Shown here in pieces: positions 51,778-60,875 of a stretch of DNA of 64,000 nt. The position numbers and the translations under genes were made by a program. The notes under the pieces are model-generated. The model was given only the letters and a program-made list of their open reading frames with translations, did not search any database and was not told the origin of the DNA. The DNA comes from Neobacillus niacini (GTDB lineage: Bacteria > Bacillota > Bacilli > Bacillales > Cytobacillaceae). Position 1 is the stretch's first letter; every line of letters starts with the position of its first letter. The stretch lies in assembly GCF_023715785.1 (NCBI RefSeq), contig NZ_JAMBOX010000007.1, forward strand, positions 185,239 through 249,238. Reading direction: 5' to 3'.

Positions 51778-53034
51778 CTATTCGTTGATAGATTGTATTA
51801 ATGTTTCATAGTCTTCGTAAGTTCGTTTGTACAGCTTATTTTGATTGATGTTTCCATTCATTTCATCGAAAACCCGAACTAAAAATCTTGGGAATATTTC
51901 AAAAATATATTCCGGATCAATGTCAATGAAATCGTCCCCATGAATGGTCCCCGTAAATCCGCTATAGCCAATTTGGATGCATGGGAACAGATAGGACAGG
52001 TCACCAATATCACCGGCTGCGCTGATTGGGGTATCTTTTTTGATTGCCTTGATCTCCTGGTTGTTCTCAAATGCTTGAACGACAAATTCCGTCAAGTAAC
52101 GGTCCTGGATAAATGGCAGGTAGCCCATCTGCGTTTTGATGGATACCTCCCCTTGCAGAGCTATTGCGCTCCCTTTTGCGGCGTCATCCATTTTGATGGC
52201 CGCTTCCTTCATATAGTCAACTGACTGGGTACGCAAATCACTTCCGACCGTTATTTGATTGGGAATGACGTTGGTGGTCATATCCGATTCCATCACGATT
52301 GGGTTGATGCGAACCATTTCCGAGTCCTTGAGCTGCTGGCGGCTTAGTCCCAACGCCACATTAAACAAGGTGGACATGCTATAGGCATTTTTCGCCGAGA
52401 ATGGATCAAATCCGGCATGAGCCGCTTTCCCATGAAAGGTATATTTTTTATATAGGAATCCCGCCAAGTCACAATTGACTTCTATGGTCCGCTCTGGGAA
52501 TTCGCCGCCCATAGAGTGAACACAAATGCCAGCGTCAATATCATCAAAGACACCCAGTTTCATTGCTTCCGGCTTGCCACCATAATAGGAGATTTCGCCC
52601 CTCGCCAGCAATTCATCCCGAAAAGCCAAATCCAAATACTCTTCAGCCGGGACAAAAATAAACGCCAGATTAAAATCGTACTGTTGATAGGCTTCTGTTT
52701 GAATGAAATAGTTATATAATGCCAGAGCGATGGCTACCTGTGTATAATGGCCGCAGTTATGGGCCGCACCAGTCTGTTTGTCCGCCCACCTATGTGAAGG
52801 CGCATAAACAGCGTCAAGCTCTGCAATGAAAGCAATCGTAAAAGGTTTGTCTGATGTTAACTTTGTCTTCAAGCCCGTTTTGCTGAATTCCTCCAATTCA
52901 ATCTGCGGATTCACCTTTTTTAAAAAGTCAACGACCGTTTGTTTGGTTTTATATTCCTTATATCCAAGCTCCGGATTCGCAAAAATCGTTCTGGCAATCG
53001 CTTGGATTTCTGCGTATTGCTCTTTGAATACCAT
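51778..53034 (-). CDS. M20 family metallo-amidohydrolase (AbgB-like)
   Basis: The 418-residue protein shows the metal motif GAAHNCGHYTQVAIALA, FVPAEEYLDLAF, CVHSMGGEFPER, the dimerisation-domain GKAAHAGFDPFSAKNAYSM and late His in GTIHGDDFIDIDPE. M20D enzymes cleave N-acyl or aminobenzoyl-glutamate-type amides. ATG 53034 follows TAGGAGTGGAATT. A near-consensus promoter lies just upstream, and the two membrane proteins are co-transcribed downstream. Confidence 0.87.
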   Translation of the reverse strand: MVFKEQYAEIQAIARTIFANPELGYKEYKTKQTVVDFLKKVNPQIELEEFSKTGLKTKLTSDKPFTIAFIAELDAVYAPSHRWADKQTGAAHNCGHYTQVAIALALYNYFIQTEAYQQYDFNLAFIFVPAEEYLDLAFRDELLARGEISYYGGKPEAMKLGVFDDIDAGICVHSMGGEFPERTIEVNCDLAGFLYKKYTFHGKAAHAGFDPFSAKNAYSMSTLFNVALGLSRQQLKDSEMVRINPIVMESDMTTNVIPNQITVGSDLRTQSVDYMKEAAIKMDDAAKGSAIALQGEVSIKTQMGYLPFIQDRYLTEFVVQAFENNQEIKAIKKDTPISAAGDIGDLSYLFPCIQIGYSGFTGTIHGDDFIDIDPEYIFEIFPRFLVRVFDEMNGNINQNKLYKRTYEDYETLIQSINE

Positions 53035-53071
53035 AATTCCACTCCTATTTTTCGACAATTTCCACTTCCTT

Positions 53072-53100
53072 ATATTAAAGCGACGAAGCGATCTAGTCAA
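53072..53100 (-). promoter_or_regulatory. sigma-A promoter of the amidohydrolase operon
   Basis: TTGACT (53095-53100) and TAATAT (53072-53077) on the minus strand with 17-bp spacing, 38 bp before the start codon. The upstream stretch to 53358 shows no gene. Confidence 0.75.
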
Positions 53101-53415
53101 CCCAAAATGCGAACATTTTTATTAATATAGGTATAATTATTCGTATTTCACTCTATAAAGGAAATAATTATTTCTAATTTATAACTTTTGTACGCAAAAA
53201 TATGGAATTCACTATAAAATATCTGTTATATGTTCTATCTCATCCGCCAACGTACCTAATCAACTATGATTTATAAGAATAAACAGCTCTAGTATTCTCG
53301 TACAAAAAAGAAAAAAGCCACCAAATTAGCAGCCTTCTAAACTTTTACCCCTGTTTGTTTATTGTAATTTAAAAGAAATAGCGTTTTTAGGACAGTTATC
53401 AACACATGTCCCGCA

Positions 53416-54084
53416 TCAGATACACTCATGATCATCCATTTGAACTTTTTTTACTTTCTCTGAGACTTTTAGACTCATAGGGCAACTCTTATCACAAATG
53501 TGACAGTTTATACATAACTCTTTATTGGATTGTAACCTCAGTCTTTTAATATGGAGGAGATTTCCAATTTTCATCCCAATTACTAGGAATGGTGCCATCC
53601 AACAAAAATAATGGCAAAAGATTCTTTTTCCAAAAATAATAGAAGGAATAAAAATTAGGAAGACCACTCCATAATAAACGACATAGTCGTATATATTGGC
53701 TATTGATATTCCATGGTCAGTCATATAGAAAAAATCGACTGTCAATTCGTGCTTTCTAAATAGAAAACAAAACACAATACCAATAATCCACAAAATCCAA
53801 ATGACATACTTGATATTATTTTTCCAACCCTGCGAGGGTGGTTTATCATTAATAAGACTACCGCATTCTTGAATTCCACCCGCTGGACACAAATATCCAC
53901 AAAATAGTCTTCCTAAGAAAATAGAACTTATTAACATGGCGATAAATACAATAAAACTACCAGTCACTACTCCATCGATCGCACCTAAAATGATCAGCTC
54001 TGGTGAAAAATACCATATGGTGATTGGAAATAACAACATGGAACTTATTAAGACCAATTTTCTAACATTTTGTCTTTTCATCAT
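53416..54084 (-). CDS. NapH-like 4Fe-4S membrane protein, interrupted by in-frame UGA
   Basis: The product has four or five membrane helices, cysteine pairs LGRLFCGYLCPAGGIQECG and RIFCHYFCWMAPF, and a ferredoxin cluster CINCHICDKSCPM. The frame stops at TGA 53416-53418 right after DDHECI, but the same frame continues CGTCVDNCPKNAISF to TAA at 53359-53361. The UGA thus falls inside the second 4Fe-4S motif. Without readthrough the second cluster is lost. The family passes electrons across the membrane. ATG 54084 follows TTGGGGGAACAA. Confidence 0.75.
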   Translation of the reverse strand: MMKRQNVRKLVLISSMLLFPITIWYFSPELIILGAIDGVVTGSFIVFIAMLISSIFLGRLFCGYLCPAGGIQECGSLINDKPPSQGWKNNIKYVIWILWIIGIVFCFLFRKHELTVDFFYMTDHGISIANIYDYVVYYGVVFLIFIPSIIFGKRIFCHYFCWMAPFLVIGMKIGNLLHIKRLRLQSNKELCINCHICDKSCPMSLKVSEKVKKVQMDDHECI

Positions 54085-54186
54085 TTGTTCCCCCAACACG
54101 ATATAAGGTTATGCTCACGGAATCACAAATATAAGCAAAAACTTTCATGTCTTTAAAGTGAGTACCAAGCTATATATAAAAAGTAC

Positions 54187-54666
54187 TTAATGCGTAAGTT
54201 GTGCGGCCTTTAAATGCTGAATGTGTATGCCAATATGCCCTACACCTATGATGACAGCAGATGCGATCAGCCAAACCACTTTCCCATAAATACCTAATAG
54301 GAGAAAAGCCAAAACTGGTAAACTGGCACCAGGGACGGGAATTCCGTAAAAACTCAGGTAAAAATTTCTTTCAGTATGCTCATTTTTAAAATATCGAATC
54401 CAACTCATTTCATAGAAAATCATCAGAAAAAATGAGGCAATCAGCCACCAACTCCATGCTGAAAACGGCGCAATTTTGAAATCACTAAAAATCAGGATAC
54501 TCACGGTGCAGCATACTTGGCCAGCACGTTCAAACAATAATAATATTTTATTTTCAATAGTGGTGTCGTAGTCGATTGGCTTATTCCTGCTCCAGATGAT
54601 AATTGGAATCCATAGCATCAATAAATAGATCAGGCCAACATAAGAAAACCCTAAATGACCTACCAT
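54187..54666 (-). CDS. hypothetical integral membrane protein
   Basis: The 159-residue protein has about five hydrophobic helices (GLIYLLMLWIPIIIW, FSAWSWWLIASFFLMIFYEM, SLPVLAFLLLGIYGKVVWLI, IIGVGHIGIHIQHL). I do not recognise the family. It sits between the PadR regulator and the ferredoxin membrane protein, so a role with them is possible. AGAAGG precedes ATG. Confidence 0.6.
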   Translation of the reverse strand: MVGHLGFSYVGLIYLLMLWIPIIIWSRNKPIDYDTTIENKILLLFERAGQVCCTVSILIFSDFKIAPFSAWSWWLIASFFLMIFYEMSWIRYFKNEHTERNFYLSFYGIPVPGASLPVLAFLLLGIYGKVVWLIASAVIIGVGHIGIHIQHLKAAQLTH

Positions 54667-54720
54667 AAAAATACCTTCTGAAAAATTAGTACTTTCCTAA
54701 CAATTTAACATTTTTTCACT

Positions 54721-55275
54721 TTATTGATTCGAGCTAGTTCCCCCCAATATTTTTTTTGCATATTCACACCATTCCAGATATGCCTCATAGATCTGTTTCC
54801 CAAAAGTGGCTGTCAGCAAAAAGTATTTATGGTCATCCTCTTCATCCTGAATTTCCGTGAGTTTTTGTACAGCACCTTCAAGAGAAGGTAAATCATTTTT
54901 TATTTTTGATTCGAAATTATGTATATGCTCCAAAGTAAGGCTAGGCCCTATTTTACCGCCAAAGAACACTTTCATTAGGGTCTCGTATCGTAATTCATCT
55001 TTGGTCACTGGAAGAACAAGCCACTGTTTTAGAAGTTCTTTGCCGGCAGCTGTTATCGTATAAAGCATTTTATCTCTGCCATTTTCTGTTATATCAAGCT
55101 TGGTTACCAAGCCATCCTGGACTAGGGAATTGAGCGTTGGGTAAATGCTTCCATAGCTTGCACTCCAGAAAAATTTGAAGGTTGTATCCATTCTTTTTTT
55201 TATTTCATATCCAGTCAAAGATTCATGACTTAACAATCCAAGGATCACAAAATTCATCTTTTTTTCATTTGCCAT
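54721..55275 (-). CDS. PadR family transcriptional regulator
   Basis: The 184-residue protein has the PadR winged helix (NFVILGLLSHESLTGYEIKK, ASYGSIYPTLNSLVQDGLVT, GRDKMLYTITAAGKELLKQW) and a C-terminal helical dimerisation domain. It probably represses its own operon, with the membrane protein and perhaps the ferredoxin gene, through the palindromes at 55310-55352. The second ATG at 55275 has proper spacing to AAAGGAGG; the first overlaps it. Confidence 0.88.
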   Translation of the reverse strand: MANEKKMNFVILGLLSHESLTGYEIKKRMDTTFKFFWSASYGSIYPTLNSLVQDGLVTKLDITENGRDKMLYTITAAGKELLKQWLVLPVTKDELRYETLMKVFFGGKIGPSLTLEHIHNFESKIKNDLPSLEGAVQKLTEIQDEEDDHKYFLLTATFGKQIYEAYLEWCEYAKKILGGTSSNQ

Positions 55276-55309
55276 TTCCATCCTCCTTTATCTGCCTCAT
55301 AAACTGTAC

Positions 55310-55359
55310 ATATATCACCTTGATACATACAATATATATCAATCTGATATATCTGTCAA
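55310..55359 (-). promoter_or_regulatory. PadR operon promoter with two tandem palindromic operators
   Basis: TTGACA (55354-55359) and TATATT (55331-55336) on the minus strand are 17 bp apart, a near-perfect promoter. ATATATCA/TGATATAT with 3-bp spacer (55334-55352) covers the spacer, and a second copy ATATATCA/TGATACAT (55310-55328) lies just downstream, 24 bp centre to centre. This is a textbook autorepression layout. Confidence 0.8.
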
Positions 55360-55416
55360 GAAATGGATAATGGTTGGTTTTAGCATGTTTATCGAAACCT
55401 CATTTCACCACAAAAA

Positions 55417-55443
55417 GACCGAAGTCATTCATGATCTTCGGTC
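55417..55443 (-). terminator. terminator after nitroreductase-like gene
   Basis: On the minus strand GACCGAAG and CTTCGGTC form an 8-bp stem followed by TTTTTG. It ends the single-gene unit 55521-56846. Confidence 0.75.
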
Positions 55444-55520
55444 AGGGTTGGGGGTATACTAATTTATTTTTAAATTCTATATTCTAAGAGTTGAAAATTC
55501 CTGCCTTTAATTTTTAATCG

Positions 55521-56846
55521 TTACAACTTTATGCCATGCCACTTTTTCAAATGCTCCGCATGGGTGGATAAATAAGAATGCGGATCAAATAGTTTGTCAT
55601 AATACTCTAAATCTAGATGGTGCACCTGTAAGTACATTAATGAATAAACCGAAGGGATGGTTGCCGGAAATTTCCCGAAGGTATCATACATGTATTGAGC
55701 CTGGAGGGCAATGATTTCTTTAAATTCTTCATCATGTACTTGTGCACTGCTGCGCACGAATGACGGATTCTTCCAAATCCCCTTTGTTTCCGGATGAAAT
55801 GGTCCGCCCTTCCCAAATTTACGTTCCACTAATGCTTCAACTGCATCTCTCATCGTCGGATAATGTGGAGGTGTATACGAAGTAAATACCCCTTCAAGTC
55901 CTGTTGGATTAGGTATGGCCCAACGTTCATCTGTATCATAGCGGAAGCCAAGACCGGGAACATCTGGATCACCACTGGCTCCTAAAACGGTTAAACGGTC
56001 AATTCCATCGAACATCCAGCCTCCGAGTCCAATTGCTTGCTGCAACAACATGCCTGAATATGTCGCTGTGGCCAACTCAGCAGATAGTTCAGCAAGTGAA
56101 TATTGATCAAGAAAGCTAAGGGGGACCGGATTATCGACATCGACAATATGTCTGTATTTCTCTAACCCTGGGATTTTTCGTTTATTTATATCATCATAGA
56201 TAGCGAGCCCATTCTGAACGTAGAAGCATAAATTTAATAGCGTATGCTGGGCTAAATCCCCAACCGGAAACACCAAGAAAGTACCTGGTTTATTGGCCAC
56301 CCAAGAATTATGCCCCTCCATATAGGGCTCATAATTGGGAATATGCAGGCGCTCGTCGGATAATTTCTCAATTCTTTTTTGATGTGATAGCAGAAGTTCT
56401 TTTGTAGAAAGCTGTCCATTGTCTGAGCGTTCCACTTCTGGTGCAAAATCACGGGTACGGAAAATGTAGGTCCCTGTATCATCCGTAAAAAATACTTCAG
56501 AAGTATGAAAACCAGCCGCAGAAGGATGGGTTCTCCCCGATGCCGATCCTGAATAATTGGAAAGATGAGGCTTATAACGATCATGTCTAGTAACAGAATG
56601 GTGCCAACCCGTTACACCACTGACCCCTAATAATAGTAGCAGCTTTTCTAATTTGCTTAGTGGAACGGGTTCGTGTCTAGATTTATAAGCAAGAGGTCCA
56701 TCAGGAATTTCGGCGCCAAGAAAAAATCGGCGGGAACGCCGGCCAAAAAGTGCTTCAAGAAGTGGGAATTCTGATAATTCTTTTAGTAATTCTTCATTTA
56801 TGTCCTCCTGAGAAAGATCAAAACCACTTTGCTTCATATTAGTCAT
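55521..56846 (-). CDS. nitroreductase-superfamily-like protein of unknown role
   Basis: The 441-residue protein has FGRRSRRFFLGAEIPDGPLA, PVPLSKLEKLLLLLGVSG and GRTHPSAAGFHTSEVFF, like the FMN-binding N-terminal part of SagB-type nitroreductases. It then has a long C-terminal half with YSGMLLQQAIGLGGWMFDGI and VRSSAQVHDEEFKEII. It is twice the usual length, so it may be a double-domain form. The reaction is unknown. AGGGGAGG precedes ATG. Confidence 0.6.
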   Translation of the reverse strand: MTNMKQSGFDLSQEDINEELLKELSEFPLLEALFGRRSRRFFLGAEIPDGPLAYKSRHEPVPLSKLEKLLLLLGVSGVTGWHHSVTRHDRYKPHLSNYSGSASGRTHPSAAGFHTSEVFFTDDTGTYIFRTRDFAPEVERSDNGQLSTKELLLSHQKRIEKLSDERLHIPNYEPYMEGHNSWVANKPGTFLVFPVGDLAQHTLLNLCFYVQNGLAIYDDINKRKIPGLEKYRHIVDVDNPVPLSFLDQYSLAELSAELATATYSGMLLQQAIGLGGWMFDGIDRLTVLGASGDPDVPGLGFRYDTDERWAIPNPTGLEGVFTSYTPPHYPTMRDAVEALVERKFGKGGPFHPETKGIWKNPSFVRSSAQVHDEEFKEIIALQAQYMYDTFGKFPATIPSVYSLMYLQVHHLDLEYYDKLFDPHSYLSTHAEHLKKWHGIKL

Positions 56847-57132
56847 CGTTATATTTCCTCCCCTTTATCAAAAAATTCTGTATAATTGAATTATAATTGG
56901 ATAATAGAGTACTGTGAATAAAGATTATTTAATAGGGCTATAAGCAATACTTATGTCAAATCACATGTTGAAAAATGAAAAAAATGATTATGAATTCACT
57001 ATATTCAAAGTCATATTGAGCCAGGTATTTTTACCTGATAAATTAGTTTCTTTCATTCCTTATAATAGGATTATGCAAGTCTTAAACTAAAAATGACTGA
57101 ACCTGCTGTCACATGTCCAGTCTAGAAATAGA

Positions 57133-57366
57133 TCAAAAAGTAGTGCCAGGCACTCCCATTTTTCTGAATCGTGCTAACAGATTAATCGTCAATTTAAGCT
57201 TGGACAAATTGAAATCCTTCAAGGCATCCAAACCGTTGCCCAAATAGACTTTGATGCCTATCGGCAAAATATAGAAATACCCATCTTCCTTAATAGGTGG
57301 AGAATTTCCGGTTAATATATATAGTCGAGGCTTAAGAAGGAGATATAAGCGGAAATATTCCGGTTA
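57133..57366 (-). pseudogene. 5'-truncated gene fragment ending in a GTGCCTGGCAC repeat
   Basis: A frame of about 77 codons without a start codon reads LYILTGNSPPIKEDGYFYIL, GIKVYLGNGLDALKDFNLSK and ends LARFRKMGVPGTTF. The last residues and stop are supplied by the dispersed GTGCC(T)GGCAC repeat. I do not recognise the family. Together with 57457-57672 it suggests decayed genes between 56.9 and 57.7 kb. The stretch 56847-57132 shows only AT-rich sequence with -10-like boxes. Confidence 0.35.
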
Positions 57367-57456
57367 ACAGCTCTAAATAAGACAAAATCCAAAGATTTTT
57401 ATAAGATAAACGGAAAAAATTCCTTTATTTTTAGGGAAATATAGGTATTTCCCGAT

Positions 57457-57672
57457 TTAAACGGAATTTTTCCGTTTGTTTTCAACCACAGTAAAATCAA
57501 CATTCAGTTTTTCCAACAGGGCTTGTTCAAGATCTGCCACACCATAGCCGATAATCGCGATATCGCTCCCCTGCTGCCGCATTTTATCGACAATGCCGAC
57601 TAAAAATGCAATAGACTCAGTCAATTCAAAAAGGCTTCCCAAAGGCCAGTTACCTGACTTTTGGAAAGCCAA
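57457..57672 (-). pseudogene. fragment of an unrecognised protein
   Basis: The 71-codon frame begins only at TTG 57672, with a poor AGGA 13 bases upstream and a stop just before. It contains GSLFELTESIAFLVGIVDKM and GSDIAIIGYGVADLEQALLE, a helix and beta-alpha unit that looks like a piece of a larger domain. Its end overlaps the hairpin AAACGGA/TCCGTTT. I read it as a remnant rather than a working gene. Confidence 0.35.
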
Positions 57673-57723
57673 AACTTTCTATTATCCTGCTAAATCTTTA
57701 CTAAAGAGACCCGCCTAAACATT

Positions 57724-59340
57724 TTACAAGCTTCTATGTTCAGCACCTGTGCGTTCGTAGCAAACCTCGCTGTTAATAATCGTCTGCTCAATCTTGACTG
57801 TCAGGATCTCATCCGGTTCTAAGGCAAAGAGATTCTTCGAATAAACGGTCATATCTGCATATTTCCCTCTGGTTAGGGTTCCCTTGACTGCTTCTTCATT
57901 CGTAGCCAAAGCACCACCATAGGTGAAAATCCGCAGGGCTTCCTCCATTGATAATTTTTCACTTGGATTGTACCCTTCATGTGTATCTGTGGGTGCCCGG
58001 CGCGTAATGGCTGCGTGAATCCCCAACAACGGCTCGACTGGTTCTACTGGAGCATCGGAGCCACCAGCACACATGATTCCTGCATCCAGCATGGATTTCC
58101 AAATGTAGGCATTATTGGCCCGCTCCCATCCGATTCGCTCTGCAAGCCATGGGAAATCTCCCACGAGAAATCGTGGCTGAATATCAGCGACAATATTTGG
58201 GCTTTTCAGGCGTGCTAACAAATCTTTTCGAAGTAACGACGTATGGATGATCCGGTCCCGATAAGCGACCGCCGGAAATTGCTGCAACGTGTTTAGCACA
58301 TTTTCCAGCGCCTGATCGCCAATGGTATGCACTGCTATTGGCATATTGGCATCACGTGCTTGTTTGAACAGCTGGTACAATTCCTCCTTATTATGGATCT
58401 CACTTCCGACGTTTCCTGGATCATCCTTATAGGGAGAGGAAAGTAAGGCGGTCCGGCCGCCAAAGCTGCCATCGGCAAAGTATTTTGCAGCGCCAATCTG
58501 CAGGTTATCATTCCCATAACCGGCATACATATTGCGCTGGACAAGTTCCTCAATATGAGGATAATAGATTAATAGGTTGCACCGCAGGCCTAGTTTCTCT
58601 TGGTTCAATAGCTCGTCATACAATTGCCATGTCTGATCCAGCCCGCCAAAGGTTCGCAGATCCTCTGTATGGACACTTGTAAGACCACACTGCATCGCTA
58701 GATGGATCGCCTGTTTCAGCCCTTGTTTAAACTGCTCGTAACTTGGCTTGGGAATGTGTCTTTCTATAATTTTTGAAGCCGTTTCTAATAGTAACCCTGA
58801 AGGTTTATTTGTTACCGGATCCAGCACGACCGTTCCGCCATCCGGAATCGTCATATCTGGAGAGTAACCGGCCACTTCAAATGCCTTCGTATTGGCCAGA
58901 TTGACATGGCCGCAAATTCGTGTAAGGAACACGGGGGTGTGCGGTGCTACTCGGTCGAGTTCTTCGATGCTAGGTAAAATGCCTCCCTCAAAACGGTTTT
59001 CGTCCCAGCCTCTCCCAAGAACCCACTCCCCCATCGGCGTTTGAGCAACTTGCTGTTGAATCGTTTGCAGCAGTCCATCCTTTGATTTAACATGTTCCAA
59101 ATCAAGCGTCATCAATTTAGTCGCAATCGAAGAAAGATGCAAGTGACTGTCAATTAAACCAGGCGTCACCATTTTCCCATCGAGATCCTTAATGATGGCA
59201 TGATGACGTCCCCAGTGCAGCAGCATATCTTCATGTGACCCCATATCGATAATCTTCCCATCGTTGACTACGACTGATTCGACTAAGGGCTGAGCCTGAT
59301 CAAACGTATAAAACTGTCCATTTGTAAAAATTGTTGTCAT
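57724..59340 (-). CDS. YtcJ-like metal-dependent amidohydrolase (amidohydrolase 3 family)
   Basis: The 538-residue protein has VTPGLIDSHLHLSSIATKLM with the HxH metal motif, GRGWDENRFEGG, KYFADGSFGGRTALL, MPIAVHTIGDQALENVL and the metal Asp in CAGGSDAPVEP. It hydrolyses an amide or imide-like substrate, not identifiable from sequence. It overlaps the stop of the upstream amidohydrolase gene by 4 bp, so the two act in the same pathway. Confidence 0.87.
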   Translation of the reverse strand: MTTIFTNGQFYTFDQAQPLVESVVVNDGKIIDMGSHEDMLLHWGRHHAIIKDLDGKMVTPGLIDSHLHLSSIATKLMTLDLEHVKSKDGLLQTIQQQVAQTPMGEWVLGRGWDENRFEGGILPSIEELDRVAPHTPVFLTRICGHVNLANTKAFEVAGYSPDMTIPDGGTVVLDPVTNKPSGLLLETASKIIERHIPKPSYEQFKQGLKQAIHLAMQCGLTSVHTEDLRTFGGLDQTWQLYDELLNQEKLGLRCNLLIYYPHIEELVQRNMYAGYGNDNLQIGAAKYFADGSFGGRTALLSSPYKDDPGNVGSEIHNKEELYQLFKQARDANMPIAVHTIGDQALENVLNTLQQFPAVAYRDRIIHTSLLRKDLLARLKSPNIVADIQPRFLVGDFPWLAERIGWERANNAYIWKSMLDAGIMCAGGSDAPVEPVEPLLGIHAAITRRAPTDTHEGYNPSEKLSMEEALRIFTYGGALATNEEAVKGTLTRGKYADMTVYSKNLFALEPDEILTVKIEQTIINSEVCYERTGAEHRSL

Positions 59341-60764
59341 AGAAAGCCTTCCTCCATCATCTTATATACATCGCTATCAGATGCGGTAATATCCTTCTGG
59401 GACCGCTGACTGATTCGATTAGCTGCTTCTTGAGCATTTATAATTGCTTGTTTCTCATCCACCGTTAAAAGCTTACGATCCTCCATAATAACCCGTCCAT
59501 CAATGATAACCGTTTCCACTTCATGGCCTCTGGCCGAATAGACAAGGTTAGGAACAAGGTTGCGAATGGGATGAGTGAAAATGGGGCTTAATCCAGGTTC
59601 TTGTAAATTAATGATAAGGATGTCAGCTTTTTTTCCTTTCTTCAAACTTCCAATTTCGTGATCCAGTCCGATGGCCTTTGCTGATTCAATCGTAGCCAGC
59701 CTTAGAGAGAGCCATGCAGGGAACACACGGGGATCAGCTCTTTTAACCTTGTTAAAAAGAGCCGCGAGCTTCATCTCGTTGAACATGTTACTGCAATTGT
59801 TGCCAGGAGCCTGATCCGATCCAAGTCCCGCTTGCCCGCCTGCTTCTAAAAAATCCAGGATAGGCGGCACCAAGCCGTCAATAATGCTAATACTGCCTGC
59901 ACAGTAAATTAACGATGCCCCTCGTTTCGCCACGAGTTCCGTTTCGGCCTTGCTTGCTTCTGTCAAGTGCACGGCCAGCAATCGGGAATCCAAGTATCCG
60001 ATCTCGTCAAGAAACGGAATGGAACGCTTTCCGTACCTTTTGAGCATCTGATCCATCTCCCGCTCTCCTTGAGCCATATGCATATGAATCTTGGTATCAT
60101 ACTTTTCTGCCAAAGCTTTTATCTCAAGCAGAAGCTCCCTTCCCATCATATCTGCTCCCTGGGGTCCAAAAAGACAGGTGATTCGCCCATTTTCCCTGCC
60201 GTGCCATTGTTCGAACAATTGAATATTTTCTTTCAATTTTCTTTCGCCGATAGAGGGGTCAAACGGGTACAGCTCCCCTATCGGCAAATTCCCAATGTCA
60301 TCTGGCAATTCGTTGACCATTTCCGTTACTCTGGCACGGGCACCGACCTGAACATAATTCTCTACAATATGGTTCATTGACAGATCATAGTCGCAAAAGG
60401 TAGTCGTCCCTGCTTTGATTCCTTCTATAATATTAACTAACGATCCGTGAAAAACTTCGTCTGCCTTGGCGTTTTTCATGAGTGGCCATAGGCCTTTTTG
60501 CATCCAGTTGGACATGTCCTGCGCCATCCCCCTGAAGATGGACATGCCTGTATGTATATGGGCATCAATCAAGCCAGGCATGACCAGTTTGCCATTGCCG
60601 TCCACGATCCGGTCTGTCTTGTATGATGCAAGAATTTCATCCGTTCTGCCTACATCGAGAATGGTATTTCCCATAATCGCAACAGCACCGTTTTCAACCA
60701 TTCCGACACCTTTACCTTCCATGGTTAAAACAAAGGCATGGGTAATGATAATATCCGCTTTCAA
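59337..60764 (-). CDS. amidohydrolase family protein (AtzA/TrzA/SsnA-like deaminase)
   Basis: The 475-residue protein has KLVMPGLIDAHIHTGMSIFR with HxH, KIHMHMAQGERE, LLAVHLTEASKAE and GLGSDQAPGNNCSNMF with the metal Asp. This fits the chlorohydrolase/aminohydrolase branch that deaminates or dehalogenates heterocycles. TTG 60764 is chosen since GGAGG lies 8 bases upstream; the frame remains open 18 codons further. It lies downstream of a polar amino acid-type importer, but a terminator lies between. Confidence 0.85.
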   Translation of the reverse strand: MKADIIITHAFVLTMEGKGVGMVENGAVAIMGNTILDVGRTDEILASYKTDRIVDGNGKLVMPGLIDAHIHTGMSIFRGMAQDMSNWMQKGLWPLMKNAKADEVFHGSLVNIIEGIKAGTTTFCDYDLSMNHIVENYVQVGARARVTEMVNELPDDIGNLPIGELYPFDPSIGERKLKENIQLFEQWHGRENGRITCLFGPQGADMMGRELLLEIKALAEKYDTKIHMHMAQGEREMDQMLKRYGKRSIPFLDEIGYLDSRLLAVHLTEASKAETELVAKRGASLIYCAGSISIIDGLVPPILDFLEAGGQAGLGSDQAPGNNCSNMFNEMKLAALFNKVKRADPRVFPAWLSLRLATIESAKAIGLDHEIGSLKKGKKADILIINLQEPGLSPIFTHPIRNLVPNLVYSARGHEVETVIIDGRVIMEDRKLLTVDEKQAIINAQEAANRISQRSQKDITASDSDVYKMMEEGFL

Positions 60765-60847
60765 TGAAATAACCTCCGTTTCCCTCCACCCCCACGAACC
60801 GCCAACTAGCATTCCCAATCATTAACCTTGGTCAAAACGGAAAAACA

Positions 60848-60871
60848 GCAAGGGAAAACATTTTCCCTTGC
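60848..60871 (-). terminator. terminator of the amino acid ABC operon
   Basis: GCAAGGGAAAA and TTTTCCCTTGC form a perfect 11-bp stem with a 2-nt gap, followed by TGTTTTTCC on the minus strand. It separates the transporter from the amidohydrolases. Confidence 0.8.
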
Positions 60872-60875
60872 ACTG

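Noticed and set aside
53359..53418. Selenocysteine insertion at the UGA
   Set aside because: No SECIS-like hairpin is evident directly after the UGA and the position is a variable residue between two cysteines, so mutation is the simpler explanation.
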